A stretch of DNA of 64,000 nucleotides, from contig NZ_DASTPW010000021.1 in the NCBI RefSeq assembly GCF_035762065.1, positions 1-64,000 on the forward strand. Direction: 5' to 3'. Position numbers and translations under genes: made by a program. This DNA comes from Methylibium sp035762065 (GTDB lineage: Bacteria; Pseudomonadota; Gammaproteobacteria; Burkholderiales; Burkholderiaceae_C). Shown here piece after piece: positions 49,320 to 58,053 of this stretch; within the stretch, counting starts at the first letter, position 1; every line of letters starts with the position of its first letter. The notes below the pieces were generated by a model that was given only the letters and a program-made list of their open reading frames with translations, was not told the origin of the DNA and searched no databases.

Positions 49320-51071
49320 ATGCGGATCACCGTCCGCGACGTGCCGCCGCGCACGGTGTGGGCGCTCGAGCAGGCCGGCGTGCATCCGCTGCTCGCGCGG
49401 CTGTTCGCCGCGCGCGGCATCACGACGGCCGACGACCTGGACGACGGCTTCGCGCGGCTGCTTCCGCCTTCGCAGCTGCTCGGCGCCGAGGCCGCGGCGC
49501 GGCTGCTGGCCGATGCGATCGAGCAGCACCGGCCGATCGTCGTGGTCGCCGACTACGACTGCGACGGCGCGACCGCCTGCGCGGTCGCGCTGCGCGGGCT
49601 GGCGCGGCTCGGCGCGGCGGAGCACAGGCTCGCCTACGTCGTCCCAGACCGCCGACGCCACGGCTACGGGCTGACGCCGGCGATCGTCGACCTGGCCGGT
49701 GAGGCCGCCGGGCCGTCGGCGCTGCTGGTCACGGTCGACAACGGCATCGCGAGCCTGGAGGGCGTCGCGCACGCGAAGGCGCGCGGCTTCTCGGTGCTGG
49801 TGACCGACCACCACCTGCCGGCGCTGCACGACGGCGCGGTGCGGCTGCCGGCGGCCGACGTGATCGTCAATCCGAACCAGCCGGGCTGCGGCTTCGCGAG
49901 CAAGTCGCTGGCGGGCGTCGGTGTGATGTTCTACGTGCTGCTCGCGCTGCGCGCCGAGTTGCGCGCGCGCGGGCGCTTCGAGGCGCAGCACCAGCCGCGG
50001 CTCGATGCCTTGCTCGACCTCGTCGCGCTCGGCACCGTGGCCGACGTGGTGCGGCTCGACGCGAACAACCGGCGCCTGGTCGCGCAGGGGCTCAAGCGCA
50101 TCCGCAGCGGGCGCATGCATGCGGGCGTCGCGGCGCTGTTCGCGGCCGCGGGTCGCGAGACGGCGCGCGCCTCGGCCTTCGACTTCGGCTTCGCGGTCGG
50201 CCCCCGGCTGAACGCGGCCGGGCGGATGGAGAACATGCGCCTGGGCATCGAATGCCTGCTGACCGACGACCTGCAGCGCGCACGCGAACTCGCTTCGCAG
50301 CTCGACGGCATCAACCGCGAGCGCCGCGAAGTCGAGACCGGCATGCGCGATCAGGCCGAGGCGATGCTCGCGCGGCTGGGCGGCCACGAGGCCGCGGCGC
50401 CGAACGCCGTTGCGCTCTACGACCCGGCGTTCCACGAAGGCGTCGTCGGCATCGTCGCCGCACGGGTGAAGGACCGGTTGCACCGGCCGACCTTCGTATT
50501 CGCGCGCGGGCGTGACGGGCTGCTGAAGGGCTCGGGCCGCTCGATCGCCGGCTTTCATCTGCGCGACGCGCTCGACCTGGTGAGCAAGCGCCATCCGGAT
50601 CTGCTGCATCGCTTCGGCGGCCATGCGATGGCGGCCGGCGCGACGCTGGCCGAAGCCGACTTCGCGCGCTTCGCCGCCGCCTTCGAGGCGGTGGCCGGCG
50701 AATGGCTCGATGCCGCAACGCTGGCGCGCCGGCTCGCGACCGACGGCGCGCTCGACGCGCAATGGTTCGACGCCGCGACGGTGCACGCGCTCGACCGCGA
50801 GGTCTGGGGCCAGGCCTTCGACGCACCGCTGTTCTGCGACGACTTCGAGGTGCTGAGCCAGCGACTCGTCGGCGACCCGGCGAAGGGCCAGCACCTGAAG
50901 CTCGGGCTGCGGCATGCGGGCCCCGCGTGTGCCGAGCAGACGCGCGATGCGATCTGGTTCGGTCGCCAGGAGCCGGTGCCCGATCGCGCGCGGCTCGCCT
51001 TCCGCCTCGCGGTCGATGCGTGGCAGGGCCGCGAGCGGGTGCAGGTGATCGTGCAGGCGCTCGCGGAGTGA
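49320..51071 (+). CDS. recJ: Single-stranded-DNA-specific exonuclease RecJ
   Basis: 583 residues. The DHH phosphoesterase motifs are intact: VVVADYDCDGATACAVAL (motif I), LVTVDNGI (motif II), VTDHHLPAL (motif III) and a DHHA1 domain with RSIAGFHLRDALDLV and FGGHAMAAGATL. RecJ degrades single-stranded DNA 5' to 3' in recombination and mismatch repair. The ATG at 49320 is 5 bp after the rpfE stop; a GTG at 49311 overlapping that stop (GTGA) is an alternative start in the same frame. The rpfE-recJ order is conserved in Xanthomonas and betaproteobacteria. Confidence 0.95.
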   Translation: MRITVRDVPPRTVWALEQAGVHPLLARLFAARGITTADDLDDGFARLLPPSQLLGAEAAARLLADAIEQHRPIVVVADYDCDGATACAVALRGLARLGAAEHRLAYVVPDRRRHGYGLTPAIVDLAGEAAGPSALLVTVDNGIASLEGVAHAKARGFSVLVTDHHLPALHDGAVRLPAADVIVNPNQPGCGFASKSLAGVGVMFYVLLALRAELRARGRFEAQHQPRLDALLDLVALGTVADVVRLDANNRRLVAQGLKRIRSGRMHAGVAALFAAAGRETARASAFDFGFAVGPRLNAAGRMENMRLGIECLLTDDLQRARELASQLDGINRERREVETGMRDQAEAMLARLGGHEAAAPNAVALYDPAFHEGVVGIVAARVKDRLHRPTFVFARGRDGLLKGSGRSIAGFHLRDALDLVSKRHPDLLHRFGGHAMAAGATLAEADFARFAAAFEAVAGEWLDAATLARRLATDGALDAQWFDAATVHALDREVWGQAFDAPLFCDDFEVLSQRLVGDPAKGQHLKLGLRHAGPACAEQTRDAIWFGRQEPVPDRARLAFRLAVDAWQGRERVQVIVQALAE

Positions 51072-51183
51072 CGCCGCCCCCCGCCGGGCGCCGCGCCGGC
51101 CGCCGCGGCCGCGGGTTGCATCCGGTTGCCGCGCCGCGGCCTTCGGGGGTTCAGACTGCGACCGCTTCGCCAAGGAGATGTCG

Positions 51184-52515
51184 ATGAACGCGAGCCCCGA
51201 ACCTCGATCCGGCAGGCGCACGGCCGAGCGCCGGCTGCGCTGGCTGGCGCTGTGCGCGGCAGGCCTGGCCGCCTCCTGCGGTGGCGGCGGCGATGCCGCG
51301 GCGCCTGCGCCAGCGCCGGTCGCCGGCGCGCCCTCGCCGGCCCCCGGGCCGGCGGCGGCGCCGAGCCCGTCGCCGTCCCCGCCGGCGCAGGCGCCGAGCG
51401 CGCCGACGGCCGTCGCGACCGTCGCCTCCGGGCTCGACCACCCCTGGGGCCTCGCCTTCCTGCCCGATGGCCGCTTCCTCGTCACCGAGCGCGCGGGCCG
51501 GCTGCGCCTTATCTCCACGAGCGGCGGCTTGACGACGATCAGCGGCCTGCCGGCCGTGCAGGCCACCGGCCAGGGCGGGCTGCTCGACATCGCGCTCGAC
51601 CCGGCCTTCGCGAGCAACCAGCGCATCTACTGGAGCTACAACGAGGCGGGCAGCGGCGCCGAGGCCGGCCGCAACGGGCTCGCGGTCGCGCGCGGCGTGC
51701 TCGACCTCGCCAGCGCGAGCGTCGGCAACGTGCAGGTGATCCTGCGGCAGACGCCCAAGGTCGCCGGCAGCAGCGGCCACTTCGGCGGCCGCATCGCCTT
51801 CGGCCGCGACGGCCACCTGTTCGTGACCATGGGTGACCGGCAGAACGACAGCGAGCGCGGCTACGCGCAGGACCTGTCGCGCGGCCACGGCAAGGTCGCG
51901 CGCATCCACGCCGACGGCACGATCCCGGCCGACAACCCTTTCGTCGCGACGGCGGGCGCGCGCAGCGACATCTGGAGCTACGGCCATCGCAACCCGCAGG
52001 GCGCGGCGGTGCATCCGGCGACCGGCGAGCTGTGGTCGGTCGAGCACGGCCCGCAGGGAGGCGACGAGTTGAACGTGGTGCGTGCCGGCCGCAACTTCGG
52101 CTGGCCGCTGATCAGCCACGGCTGCGAGTACGGCGCGACGCCGGCCGACCGCTGCACGCCCGTGGGCGGCGCCACGTCGGCGCCCGCGATGGAACAGCCG
52201 CTCGCCCACTGGGTGCCCTACTCGACCGCGCCGAGCGGCCTGATGTTCTACACGGGCAGCCGCTTCGGCGCGTGGACCGGCAAGCTGTTCGCCGGTGCGC
52301 TCTCGGGACGGACCCTCTGGCGCTTCGACATCGACAACGGCGGCAGCATCGCCTGCACGCCACCCGGCGGCCAGGCGCCGAGCAACTGCTCGGAGGTGCC
52401 GCTGGTGAAGAACCTGAACCTGCGCATCCGCGACGTGCGGCAAGGCCCGCAGGGCCATGTCTTCCTGCTGACCGACCAGGGCGGCAACGCCGACCGGCTG
52501 CTGCGCCTGGACTGA
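51184..52515 (+). CDS. PQQ-dependent sugar dehydrogenase, lipoprotein
   Basis: 443 residues. The N-terminus is a lipoprotein signal (LALCAAGLAASCGGGG), followed by a Pro/Ala linker to about residue 75 and then a six-bladed beta-propeller of the soluble glucose/aldose sugar dehydrogenase family (PF07995). GLDHPWGLAFLPDGRFLVTERAGRLR, GQGGLLDIALDP, IWSYGHRNPQGAAVHP, and SVEHGPQGGDELN are PQQ-site and calcium-site hallmarks. It oxidises aldoses in the periplasm or at a membrane surface, passing electrons to quinones or a cytochrome. The ATG at 51184 has AAGGAG 6 nt upstream; the ATG at 51178 touches that ribosome site. The next gene is a homologue. Confidence 0.9.
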   Translation: MNASPEPRSGRRTAERRLRWLALCAAGLAASCGGGGDAAAPAPAPVAGAPSPAPGPAAAPSPSPSPPAQAPSAPTAVATVASGLDHPWGLAFLPDGRFLVTERAGRLRLISTSGGLTTISGLPAVQATGQGGLLDIALDPAFASNQRIYWSYNEAGSGAEAGRNGLAVARGVLDLASASVGNVQVILRQTPKVAGSSGHFGGRIAFGRDGHLFVTMGDRQNDSERGYAQDLSRGHGKVARIHADGTIPADNPFVATAGARSDIWSYGHRNPQGAAVHPATGELWSVEHGPQGGDELNVVRAGRNFGWPLISHGCEYGATPADRCTPVGGATSAPAMEQPLAHWVPYSTAPSGLMFYTGSRFGAWTGKLFAGALSGRTLWRFDIDNGGSIACTPPGGQAPSNCSEVPLVKNLNLRIRDVRQGPQGHVFLLTDQGGNADRLLRLD

Positions 52516-52566
52516 GCCCGGCCGACTGCGCCACAGGCCTATGGCGCGCGGCCTACATTGCGGCCG

Positions 52567-53724
52567 ATGCACCCGACCACGCCGTTCGACCCGACCCGCC
52601 GCCTCTTCGTCGCCACCGGCCTGCTCGCCGCCGGCGGCGCCGCGTTCGCCCAGAGCAGCACGCCGCTGCGCACCACCGTCGTCGCACGCGGGCTCGAGGC
52701 GCCCTGGGCGCTCGCCTTCCTGCCCGGCTTCGAGGCGAACTCCGCCGATGCGGGCCGCATGCTCGTCACCGAGAAGGCCGGCCGGCTGCGGCTGGTGACG
52801 CGCGACGGCCGCATCTCGAAGCCGATCGGGGGCGTGCCGGCGGTCGTCGCCCGCGGCCAGGGCGGCCTGCTCGACGTGGCGCTGCACCCCGACTTCGAGC
52901 GCAACCGCTTCGTCTACCTGAGCTTCAGCGAGCCTGCCGCGCAGGGCCAGCGCGGCAACAGCACGGCAGTGGCGCGCGCGAGGCTCGACGCCGACGCGGC
53001 GACGCTCGGCGAGGTGCAGATCGTCTTCCGGCAGCAGCCGAAGTTCGAGTCGAGCGCGCACTTCGGCTCGCGCATGGTGTTCGCGAAGGACGGCACGCTG
53101 TTCGTCACCCTCGGCGACCGCTTCACCCGCCGCGACGACGCGCAGACGCTCGGCACCCACCACGGCAAGGTCGTGCGCATCACCGACAGCGGCGGCGTGC
53201 CGCCCGACAACCCCTTCGTCGGCAAGCCCGGCGCGCTGCCCGAGATCTGGAGCTACGGCCACCGCAACGTGCAGGGCGCCGCGCTGCACCCGACGACCGG
53301 CGAGCTGTGGACCCACGAGCACGGCCCGCAAGGCGGCGACGAACTCAACATCGCGCGCGCCGGGCGCAACCACGGCTGGCCGGTGGTCACGCGCGGCCGC
53401 GAGTACGTCACCGGCCTCAAGATCGGCGAAGGCGAAACCCGCGGCGACGTCGAGCCGGCGCTCGCCACCTGGGTGCCGTCGATCGCGCCTTGCGGCATGG
53501 CCTTCGTCACCACCGACCGGCATCCGGCCTGGCGCGGCCAGTTGCTGATCGGCGCCCTGAAGGCTCAGCAGCTGCTGCGGCTTGAACTCGACGGCAACCG
53601 CGTCGTGCGCGAGCACCGCCATGCAGTCGACGCGCGCGTGCGCGACGTGCGCCAGGGCCCCGACGGCCATCTCTACCTGCTGACCGACGAGGACGAGGGC
53701 CGGGTGCTGCGCATCGACGGCTGA
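52567..53724 (+). CDS. PQQ-dependent sugar dehydrogenase, Tat-exported type
   Basis: 385 residues, homologous to the preceding gene but without its linker. The N-terminus DPTRRLFVATGLLAAGGAAFAQ looks like a twin-arginine signal, so the protein is probably folded before export. The propeller has GLEAPWALAFLPGFEAN, TEKAGRLRL, QGGLLDVALHPDFERN, IWSYGHRNVQGAALHP and THEHGPQGGDELN. Like aldose sugar dehydrogenase (YliI/Asd), it should use PQQ bound in the propeller. Two successive homologues with different export routes imply distinct locations: membrane-anchored and free periplasmic (inference). It starts 52 bp after the first. Confidence 0.9.
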   Translation: MHPTTPFDPTRRLFVATGLLAAGGAAFAQSSTPLRTTVVARGLEAPWALAFLPGFEANSADAGRMLVTEKAGRLRLVTRDGRISKPIGGVPAVVARGQGGLLDVALHPDFERNRFVYLSFSEPAAQGQRGNSTAVARARLDADAATLGEVQIVFRQQPKFESSAHFGSRMVFAKDGTLFVTLGDRFTRRDDAQTLGTHHGKVVRITDSGGVPPDNPFVGKPGALPEIWSYGHRNVQGAALHPTTGELWTHEHGPQGGDELNIARAGRNHGWPVVTRGREYVTGLKIGEGETRGDVEPALATWVPSIAPCGMAFVTTDRHPAWRGQLLIGALKAQQLLRLELDGNRVVREHRHAVDARVRDVRQGPDGHLYLLTDEDEGRVLRIDG

Positions 53725-53779
53725 AGCGCCGTCGCCCCGCGGGCAGCGCGGCCTCGGAGCGGCTCGGATAATCCGGGCC

Positions 53780-54643
53780 GTGCCCGCCGACCTGCTCAAC
53801 GCCGATCTCCACTGCCACTCGAACGTGAGCGACGGCACGCTCGCGCCCGCGGTCTTGGCCGAGCGCGCGCAGGCCCGCGGCGTTCAGCTGTGGGCGCTGA
53901 CCGATCACGACGAGATCGGCGGCCTGCACGCGGCGCGCGACGCCGCGCTCGCCCACGGCATGGCGTGGTTGAGCGGCACCGAGATCTCGGTCAGCTTCGC
54001 GGGGACGACGGTGCACATCGTCGGCCTCGGCTTCGACATCGACGACGCGGCGCTCGCCGCCGGCCTCGCGCGAACACGCGGCGGGCGCGAGGCACGGGCG
54101 CGCGAGATGGGCGCCGAGCTTGCGAAGGTGGGCATCAAGGACGCCTACGAAGGCGCGCTGCGCTACGTCGGCAACCCGCAGCTGATCTCGCGCACGCACT
54201 TCGCGCGCCACATCGTCGACAGCGGCGTGTGCGACAGCACGCACGAGGTGTTCCGGCGCTTCCTCGTCGAAGGCAAGCCGGGCTACGTGCCCACGCGCTG
54301 GGCCGGCCTGGGCGACGCGGTGCGCTGGATCACGCAGGCCGGCGGCGCCGCGGTGATCGCGCACCCGGGCCGCTACAAGCTCACGCCGACCGAGGAGTAC
54401 GCGCTGTTCAGCGAGTTCGTGCAGCACGGTGGCCGCGGCGTCGAGGTGGTGACCGGCAGCCACGGCGAGGCGGACTTCCTCAAGTACGCCGACATGGCGA
54501 TCGAGTTCGACCTCTGGGCCTCGCGCGGCAGCGACTTCCACGCGCCCGGCGAGAGCCGCGCCGACCTCGGCTCGCTGCCCTGGTTGCCGGGGCGGCTGAC
54601 GCCGGTGTGGGAAGCGATCGGCGAACGCGTCGTGCGGCCCTGA
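53780..54643 (+). CDS. PHP-domain 3',5'-nucleoside bisphosphate phosphatase / exoribonuclease
   Basis: 287 residues from a GTG start. PHP metal sites are visible: NADLHCHSNVSDGTL, LTDHDEIGG, VIAHPGRYKL and GSDFHAPG. The family (YciV/TrpH/RNase AM) dephosphorylates 3',5'-nucleoside bisphosphates such as pAp and trims RNA 5' ends. A sua5-type gene follows, as yciO follows yciV in E. coli, supporting this orthology. No signal peptide, so it is cytoplasmic. GTG at 53780 is followed by PADLLNADLHCH. Confidence 0.9.
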   Translation: MPADLLNADLHCHSNVSDGTLAPAVLAERAQARGVQLWALTDHDEIGGLHAARDAALAHGMAWLSGTEISVSFAGTTVHIVGLGFDIDDAALAAGLARTRGGREARAREMGAELAKVGIKDAYEGALRYVGNPQLISRTHFARHIVDSGVCDSTHEVFRRFLVEGKPGYVPTRWAGLGDAVRWITQAGGAAVIAHPGRYKLTPTEEYALFSEFVQHGGRGVEVVTGSHGEADFLKYADMAIEFDLWASRGSDFHAPGESRADLGSLPWLPGRLTPVWEAIGERVVRP

Positions 54644-54678
54644 GCGCGCGGCCGTCAGCGCGCGGCCCGGAACACGAG

Positions 54679-55305
54679 ATGGCGCAGTACTTCGAAGTCC
54701 ATCCGCAGGACCCGCAGCCGCGTCTGCTGAAGCAGGCCGCGCAGATCCTGCATGCCGGCGGGCTCGCCGCGATACCGACCGACTCGAGCTACGCGCTCGT
54801 CTGCCACCTCGACGACAAGGCCGCCGCGGAGGCCTTGCGCCGCGTGCGCGGCGTCGACGACAAGCACCACCTGACGCTGTTGTGCCGCGACCTGAGCGAG
54901 CTCGCCGCCTATGCGCGCGTGGACAACCGCCAGTACCGGCTGCTGAAGCTGGCGACGCCGGGGCCCTTCACCTTCATCCTGGAGGCGACGAAGGAGGTGC
55001 CGCGGCGCGTCTCGCATCCGCAGCGCCGCACGATCGGCCTGCGCGTGCCCGACCACGCGGCGACGCAGGCGCTGCTGGGCGTCCTCGGCCAGCCGCTGCT
55101 CGCGACCACGCTGATCCCACCCGGCGAAGCCGAGCCGCTGAACGACCCGCACGAGATCCGGGAGCGCTTCGAGAAGCAGATCCAGGCGGTCGTCGACGCC
55201 GGCGCCTGCCCGATGCAGTCGACGACGGTGATCGACATGAGCGGCGACGAGCCGGCGGTGGTTCGGCGCGGCCGCGGCGATCCGGCAGCGCTGGGGCTCG
55301 CCTGA
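54679..55305 (+). CDS. Sua5/YciO/YrdC-type threonylcarbamoyl-AMP synthase
   Basis: 208 residues. The YrdC fold is indicated by HAGGLAAIPTDSSYALVCHLDDKAA, DKHHLTLLCRDLSELAAYARVDN, and TPGPFTFILEATKEVPRR, then RTIGLRVPDH. The family condenses threonine, bicarbonate and ATP to threonylcarbamoyl-AMP for the t6A37 modification of tRNAs; this shorter YciO-type subgroup is less certain. It lies 35 bp after the PHP phosphatase gene on the same strand. It is convergent with ridA, 13 bp away. Confidence 0.87.
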   Translation: MAQYFEVHPQDPQPRLLKQAAQILHAGGLAAIPTDSSYALVCHLDDKAAAEALRRVRGVDDKHHLTLLCRDLSELAAYARVDNRQYRLLKLATPGPFTFILEATKEVPRRVSHPQRRTIGLRVPDHAATQALLGVLGQPLLATTLIPPGEAEPLNDPHEIRERFEKQIQAVVDAGACPMQSTTVIDMSGDEPAVVRRGRGDPAALGLA

Positions 55306-55318
55306 GCGCGCCGCCGGC

Positions 55319-55669
55319 TCAGTGCAAGGCCGCCGTCACCACCATCTCGACCTTCCATTCCGGCCTGGCCAGCTTCGCCTGGACCGTGGCCCGCGGCGGC
55401 GCGCAGCCGGCCGGGACCCAGGCCTCGTAGACCTCGTTCATCACCGGGAAGTCGGCGAGATCGGCGAGGAAGATCTGCACCATCAGCAGCTTGCGCTTGT
55501 CGCTGCCGGCGCGCGCGAGCAGGGCGTCGATCGCGGCCAGCACCTGGGTGGTCTGGCCGCGGATGTCCTGCGTGCCGTCGGCCGCGATCTGGCCGGCGAG
55601 GTAGACGGTGCCGTGGTGCACCGCCATCTCGGACAGGCGCGCGCAGACGTCGAAGCGTTGGATGTTCAT
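55319..55669 (-). CDS. RidA/YjgF-family protein
   Basis: 116 residues with the RidA fold: LSEMAVHHGTVYLAGQIAAD, IRGQTTQVLAAIDALLARAGSDKRKLLMVQIFLADLADFPVMNEVYEAW, and APPRATVQAKLARPEWKVEMVVTAA. The Arg in PPRAT, expected in the imine hydrolase active site, is present. Such proteins remove reactive enamine/imine intermediates; this member belongs to a subgroup whose substrate is not fixed. The stop of plsY overlaps the ATG at 55669 by 4 bp. Confidence 0.88.
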   Translation of the reverse strand: MNIQRFDVCARLSEMAVHHGTVYLAGQIAADGTQDIRGQTTQVLAAIDALLARAGSDKRKLLMVQIFLADLADFPVMNEVYEAWVPAGCAPPRATVQAKLARPEWKVEMVVTAALH

Positions 55670-56343
55670 CGGGTGGGTCTCCTTGTTGGCGCCGCGGCGG
55701 CAGCGGACTTCTGGCCGAGCTTGTTCTCGCTGCCGTCGAGCAGTTTGCGGATGTTCGGCCCGTGCTTCCACACGAGCAGCAGGCTCATCGCGACGATCGC
55801 CGGCACCAGCGGACCCATTCCCCAGATCAGCAGCTGGTAGAACGGCGCGAAGGCAGCGGCGACGATCGACGCGAGCGAGACGTAGCGGAAGAACGCGACG
55901 ATCAGCGCGAAGCTCGCGAGCGTCGCCAGGCCGAGCAGCGGGTTCAGCGCGAGCAGCGCGCCGGCCGCGGTGGCGACGCCCTTGCCGCCCTTGAAGCCGA
56001 AGAACACCGGCCAGAGGTGGCCGGCGAAGGCCGCCAGCGCGACGGTGGCCTCGGCCGCCTGGGTGTCGGCGCCGAGCCCGAGGCGCGTGCCGAATGCGCG
56101 CACCAGCAGCACCGGCAGCGCGCCCTTGAACGCATCGAGCAGCAGCGTCGCGATCGCCGCCGGCTTGCTGCCCGATCGCAGCACGTTGGTCGCGCCGGGG
56201 TTCTTGCTGCCGTAGCTGCGCGGGTCGGCCAGCCCGAAGGCGCGGCTGACGATCACCGCGAACGACAACGAGCCGAGCAGGTAAGCCAGCAGCACCGCGA
56301 CGGCGAGTGCGAGCGGGTTCAGTGGCGAGGCGGCGGCATCCAT
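55666..56343 (-). CDS. plsY: Acyl-phosphate:glycerol-3-phosphate acyltransferase
   Basis: 225 residues with five predicted membrane segments. Conserved motifs are LLGSLSFAVIVSRAFGLADPRSYGSKNPGATNVLR, GHLWPVFFGFKGGKGVATAAG, and the third PlsY motif region. It transfers an acyl group from acylphosphate to glycerol-3-phosphate, the first step of phospholipid synthesis, in the inner membrane. The start is MDAAASPLN at 56343; the frame continues to 56580 without relevance. It overlaps ridA by 4 bp at its end and follows the ybaK gene. Confidence 0.95.
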   Translation of the reverse strand: MDAAASPLNPLALAVAVLLAYLLGSLSFAVIVSRAFGLADPRSYGSKNPGATNVLRSGSKPAAIATLLLDAFKGALPVLLVRAFGTRLGLGADTQAAEATVALAAFAGHLWPVFFGFKGGKGVATAAGALLALNPLLGLATLASFALIVAFFRYVSLASIVAAAFAPFYQLLIWGMGPLVPAIVAMSLLLVWKHGPNIRKLLDGSENKLGQKSAAAAAPTRRPTR

Positions 56344-56365
56344 CGCGGTGATTCTGCCGTCGCAA

Positions 56366-56851
56366 TCAGGTGGAGCAGCGTACCGGCCGGGCACCCAGGC
56401 GCTCGAGCACCGGCCGCGGCGCGAGGCCGACCAGGTAGCCGCGCCGCCCGCCGTTGATGAAGATGCGCTCGAGCGCGAGCACGCTCGCCTCGACATAGAC
56501 CGGCATCGGCTTCTTCGTGCCGAACGGCGAGGTGCCGCCCACCGGGTAGCCGCTGTGCCGCTGCGCCACTTCCGGCGCACAGGGCTCGACCTTCTTGCAG
56601 CCGATCTCGCGCGCCAGGGCCTTGAGGCTCACCTGCCGGTCACCGTGCATCAGCACGACGAGCGGCTTCGCATGCTCGTCCTGCATCACCAGCGTCTTGA
56701 CGACCGCGTGTTCGTCGACGCCGAGCTGCTTCGCCGATTCGGCGGTGCCGCCGCGCTCGACGTAGTCGTACAGGTGCTCGCTGTGCACGAAGCCCTCGCG
56801 CTCGAGCCAGGCGGTTGCGGGTGTCTGGGAGGCGTGGTCCTTGCGAGGCAT
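56366..56851 (-). CDS. ybaK: Cys-tRNA(Pro)/Cys-tRNA deacylase YbaK
   Basis: 161 residues of the YbaK/ProX editing-domain family: TPATAWLEREGFVHSEHLYDYVE, VVKTLVMQDEHAKPLVVLMHGDRQVSLKALARE, GYPVGGTSPFGTKKPMPVYVEASVLALERIFINGGRRG. The invariant lysine in VVKTL and the GGxSPF motif are present. It hydrolyses cysteine mischarged on tRNA-Pro. The ATG at 56851 is used; a GTG three nucleotides upstream is equally open. It is divergent from the DUF2975 gene, across a 108-bp gap with a T-rich stretch. Confidence 0.9.
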   Translation of the reverse strand: MPRKDHASQTPATAWLEREGFVHSEHLYDYVERGGTAESAKQLGVDEHAVVKTLVMQDEHAKPLVVLMHGDRQVSLKALAREIGCKKVEPCAPEVAQRHSGYPVGGTSPFGTKKPMPVYVEASVLALERIFINGGRRGYLVGLAPRPVLERLGARPVRCST

Positions 56852-56959
56852 CACGAAAGTCTGCCGCAGCGCGAATTGCTGTTTGACGTTAAGTTTTTTG
56901 CCCGGAGCGGCGAAATTCTGCGAGCATCGCGCTCACCCCGCCATTCGATGGAGCGCCGC

Positions 56960-57523
56960 ATGCCGCGACCGATGAACCGCCTCGCCGACACGCCGCGTGA
57001 GCGCCTGCGGCGCCTTTCGCGCGCCATGCGCGTGCTCGTCGGCATCGGTGCGCTGGCGCTCGCCTGCATGCCGCTGTGGATCGTCGGGCAGGAGCCGCAG
57101 CAGGTGCTCGCCTGGCTGCACGGCGTGAGGCCGGGCAACGGGCCGTTCACGCCGCCGCTGCCGATGCACTGGATCGCAGCGATCGCTTCGCTGCCGGGCG
57201 TGCTGCTCGGGCTCTACGGGCTGTGGCAGCTCTGGCAACTGTTCGCCGCCTACGGCCGCGGCGTGGTCTTCGGCAGCGAGCCGACTCGGCGACTTCGCCG
57301 CCTCGGTGCGACGCTCGTCGCCTCGGCCTTCCTGCAGCCGCTGGTGCAGACCATCGTGGTGCTGGTGCTGACCGCGAACAACCCGCCGGGGCAACGCCGG
57401 CTCGTGCTGGGCTTCAGCTCGAACGGCTACGCGCTGCTGCTGGCCGGCGGGCTGCTGTGGGCCATCGCCTGGGCGATGGCCGAGGGCGCCCGGCTGCAGC
57501 GCGAGAACGAGGGCTTCGTCTGA
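56960..57523 (+). CDS. DUF2975 membrane protein
   Basis: 187 residues with four predicted membrane segments. Length and pattern (MRVLVGIGALALACMPLWIVG; LLGLYGLWQLWQLFAAYGRGVVFG; LRRLGATLVASAFLQPLVQTIVVLVLT) match DUF2975. The start at 56960 has GGAG 6 nt upstream; starts at 56948 and 56972 are also in frame. The gene directly after, 16 bp away, encodes the small XRE regulator that accompanies this family in Bacillus (yoaS-yozG) and elsewhere, so the two probably form a regulatory membrane pair of unknown purpose. Confidence 0.82.
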   Translation: MPRPMNRLADTPRERLRRLSRAMRVLVGIGALALACMPLWIVGQEPQQVLAWLHGVRPGNGPFTPPLPMHWIAAIASLPGVLLGLYGLWQLWQLFAAYGRGVVFGSEPTRRLRRLGATLVASAFLQPLVQTIVVLVLTANNPPGQRRLVLGFSSNGYALLLAGGLLWAIAWAMAEGARLQRENEGFV

Positions 57524-57539
57524 ACGCGAGGCCCGTGCC

Positions 57540-57797
57540 GTGCCGATCATCGTGAGGCTCGACGTGATGCTCGCGCGCCGCAAGATGCGATCGCGCGAGC
57601 TGGCCGAGCGCATCGGCATCACCGAGCAGAACCTGTCGCTGCTGAAGTCCGGCAAGGTGCGCGGCGTGCGCTTCGACACGCTGGCGCGCATCTGCCGCGA
57701 ACTGCGATGCACGCCCGGCGAACTGCTCGACTACGAGGCCGGCGACGACGCGCCACCCGCTTCCACCCAAGGAGACCCCGATGCATCGCCTGACTGA
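57540..57797 (+). CDS. YozG-type XRE-family transcriptional regulator
   Basis: 85 residues from a GTG start. A Cro/CI helix-turn-helix spans about 5-65 (VMLARRKMRSRELAERIGITEQNLSLLKSGKVRGVRFDTLARICRELRCTPGELLDYE). The C-terminal 20 residues are acidic and Pro-rich. It pairs with the preceding DUF2975 gene (16 bp apart). The small lipoprotein gene starts within its last codons, in a different frame. Confidence 0.88.
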   Translation: MPIIVRLDVMLARRKMRSRELAERIGITEQNLSLLKSGKVRGVRFDTLARICRELRCTPGELLDYEAGDDAPPASTQGDPDASPD

Positions 57798-58041
57798 AAC
57801 CGCCGCGCTGGCCGCGGCCCTCGCGCTCGCCTGCACCGCCTGCGCCGGCATCCCCTGGGAACGTGGCTTCTACGAGGGCCTGCGCCAGGGCAACGACCAG
57901 GCGGCCCGCCGCAGCGGCGCTGCGGCGGTGCCGCAGACCACGCCGCTGCCAGCCTACGACCGCTACGAGCGCGAGCGCCAGCGGCTGCGCAGCGCCGAGG
58001 CGTCATCGCCCGACGCGGCGGCATCGGCGGTACAGCGGTGA
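57781..58041 (+). CDS. Small putative lipoprotein
   Basis: 86 residues. A short hydrophobic signal peptide (TAALAAALALACTACAG) contains a lipobox-like L-A-C-T-A-C sequence, so the Cys at 18 or 21 may be lipid-modified. The mature part is polar (FYEGLRQGNDQAARR, YDRYERERQRL) and may be helical. The ATG at 57781 lies inside the last 17 bases of the XRE gene, 8 nt after a GGAG (AAGGAGACCCCG). The family is unknown; it is probably translated with the DUF2975-XRE pair. Confidence 0.7.
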   Translation: MHRLTETAALAAALALACTACAGIPWERGFYEGLRQGNDQAARRSGAAAVPQTTPLPAYDRYERERQRLRSAEASSPDAAASAVQR

Positions 58042-58053
58042 GGGCTGCGCGCC

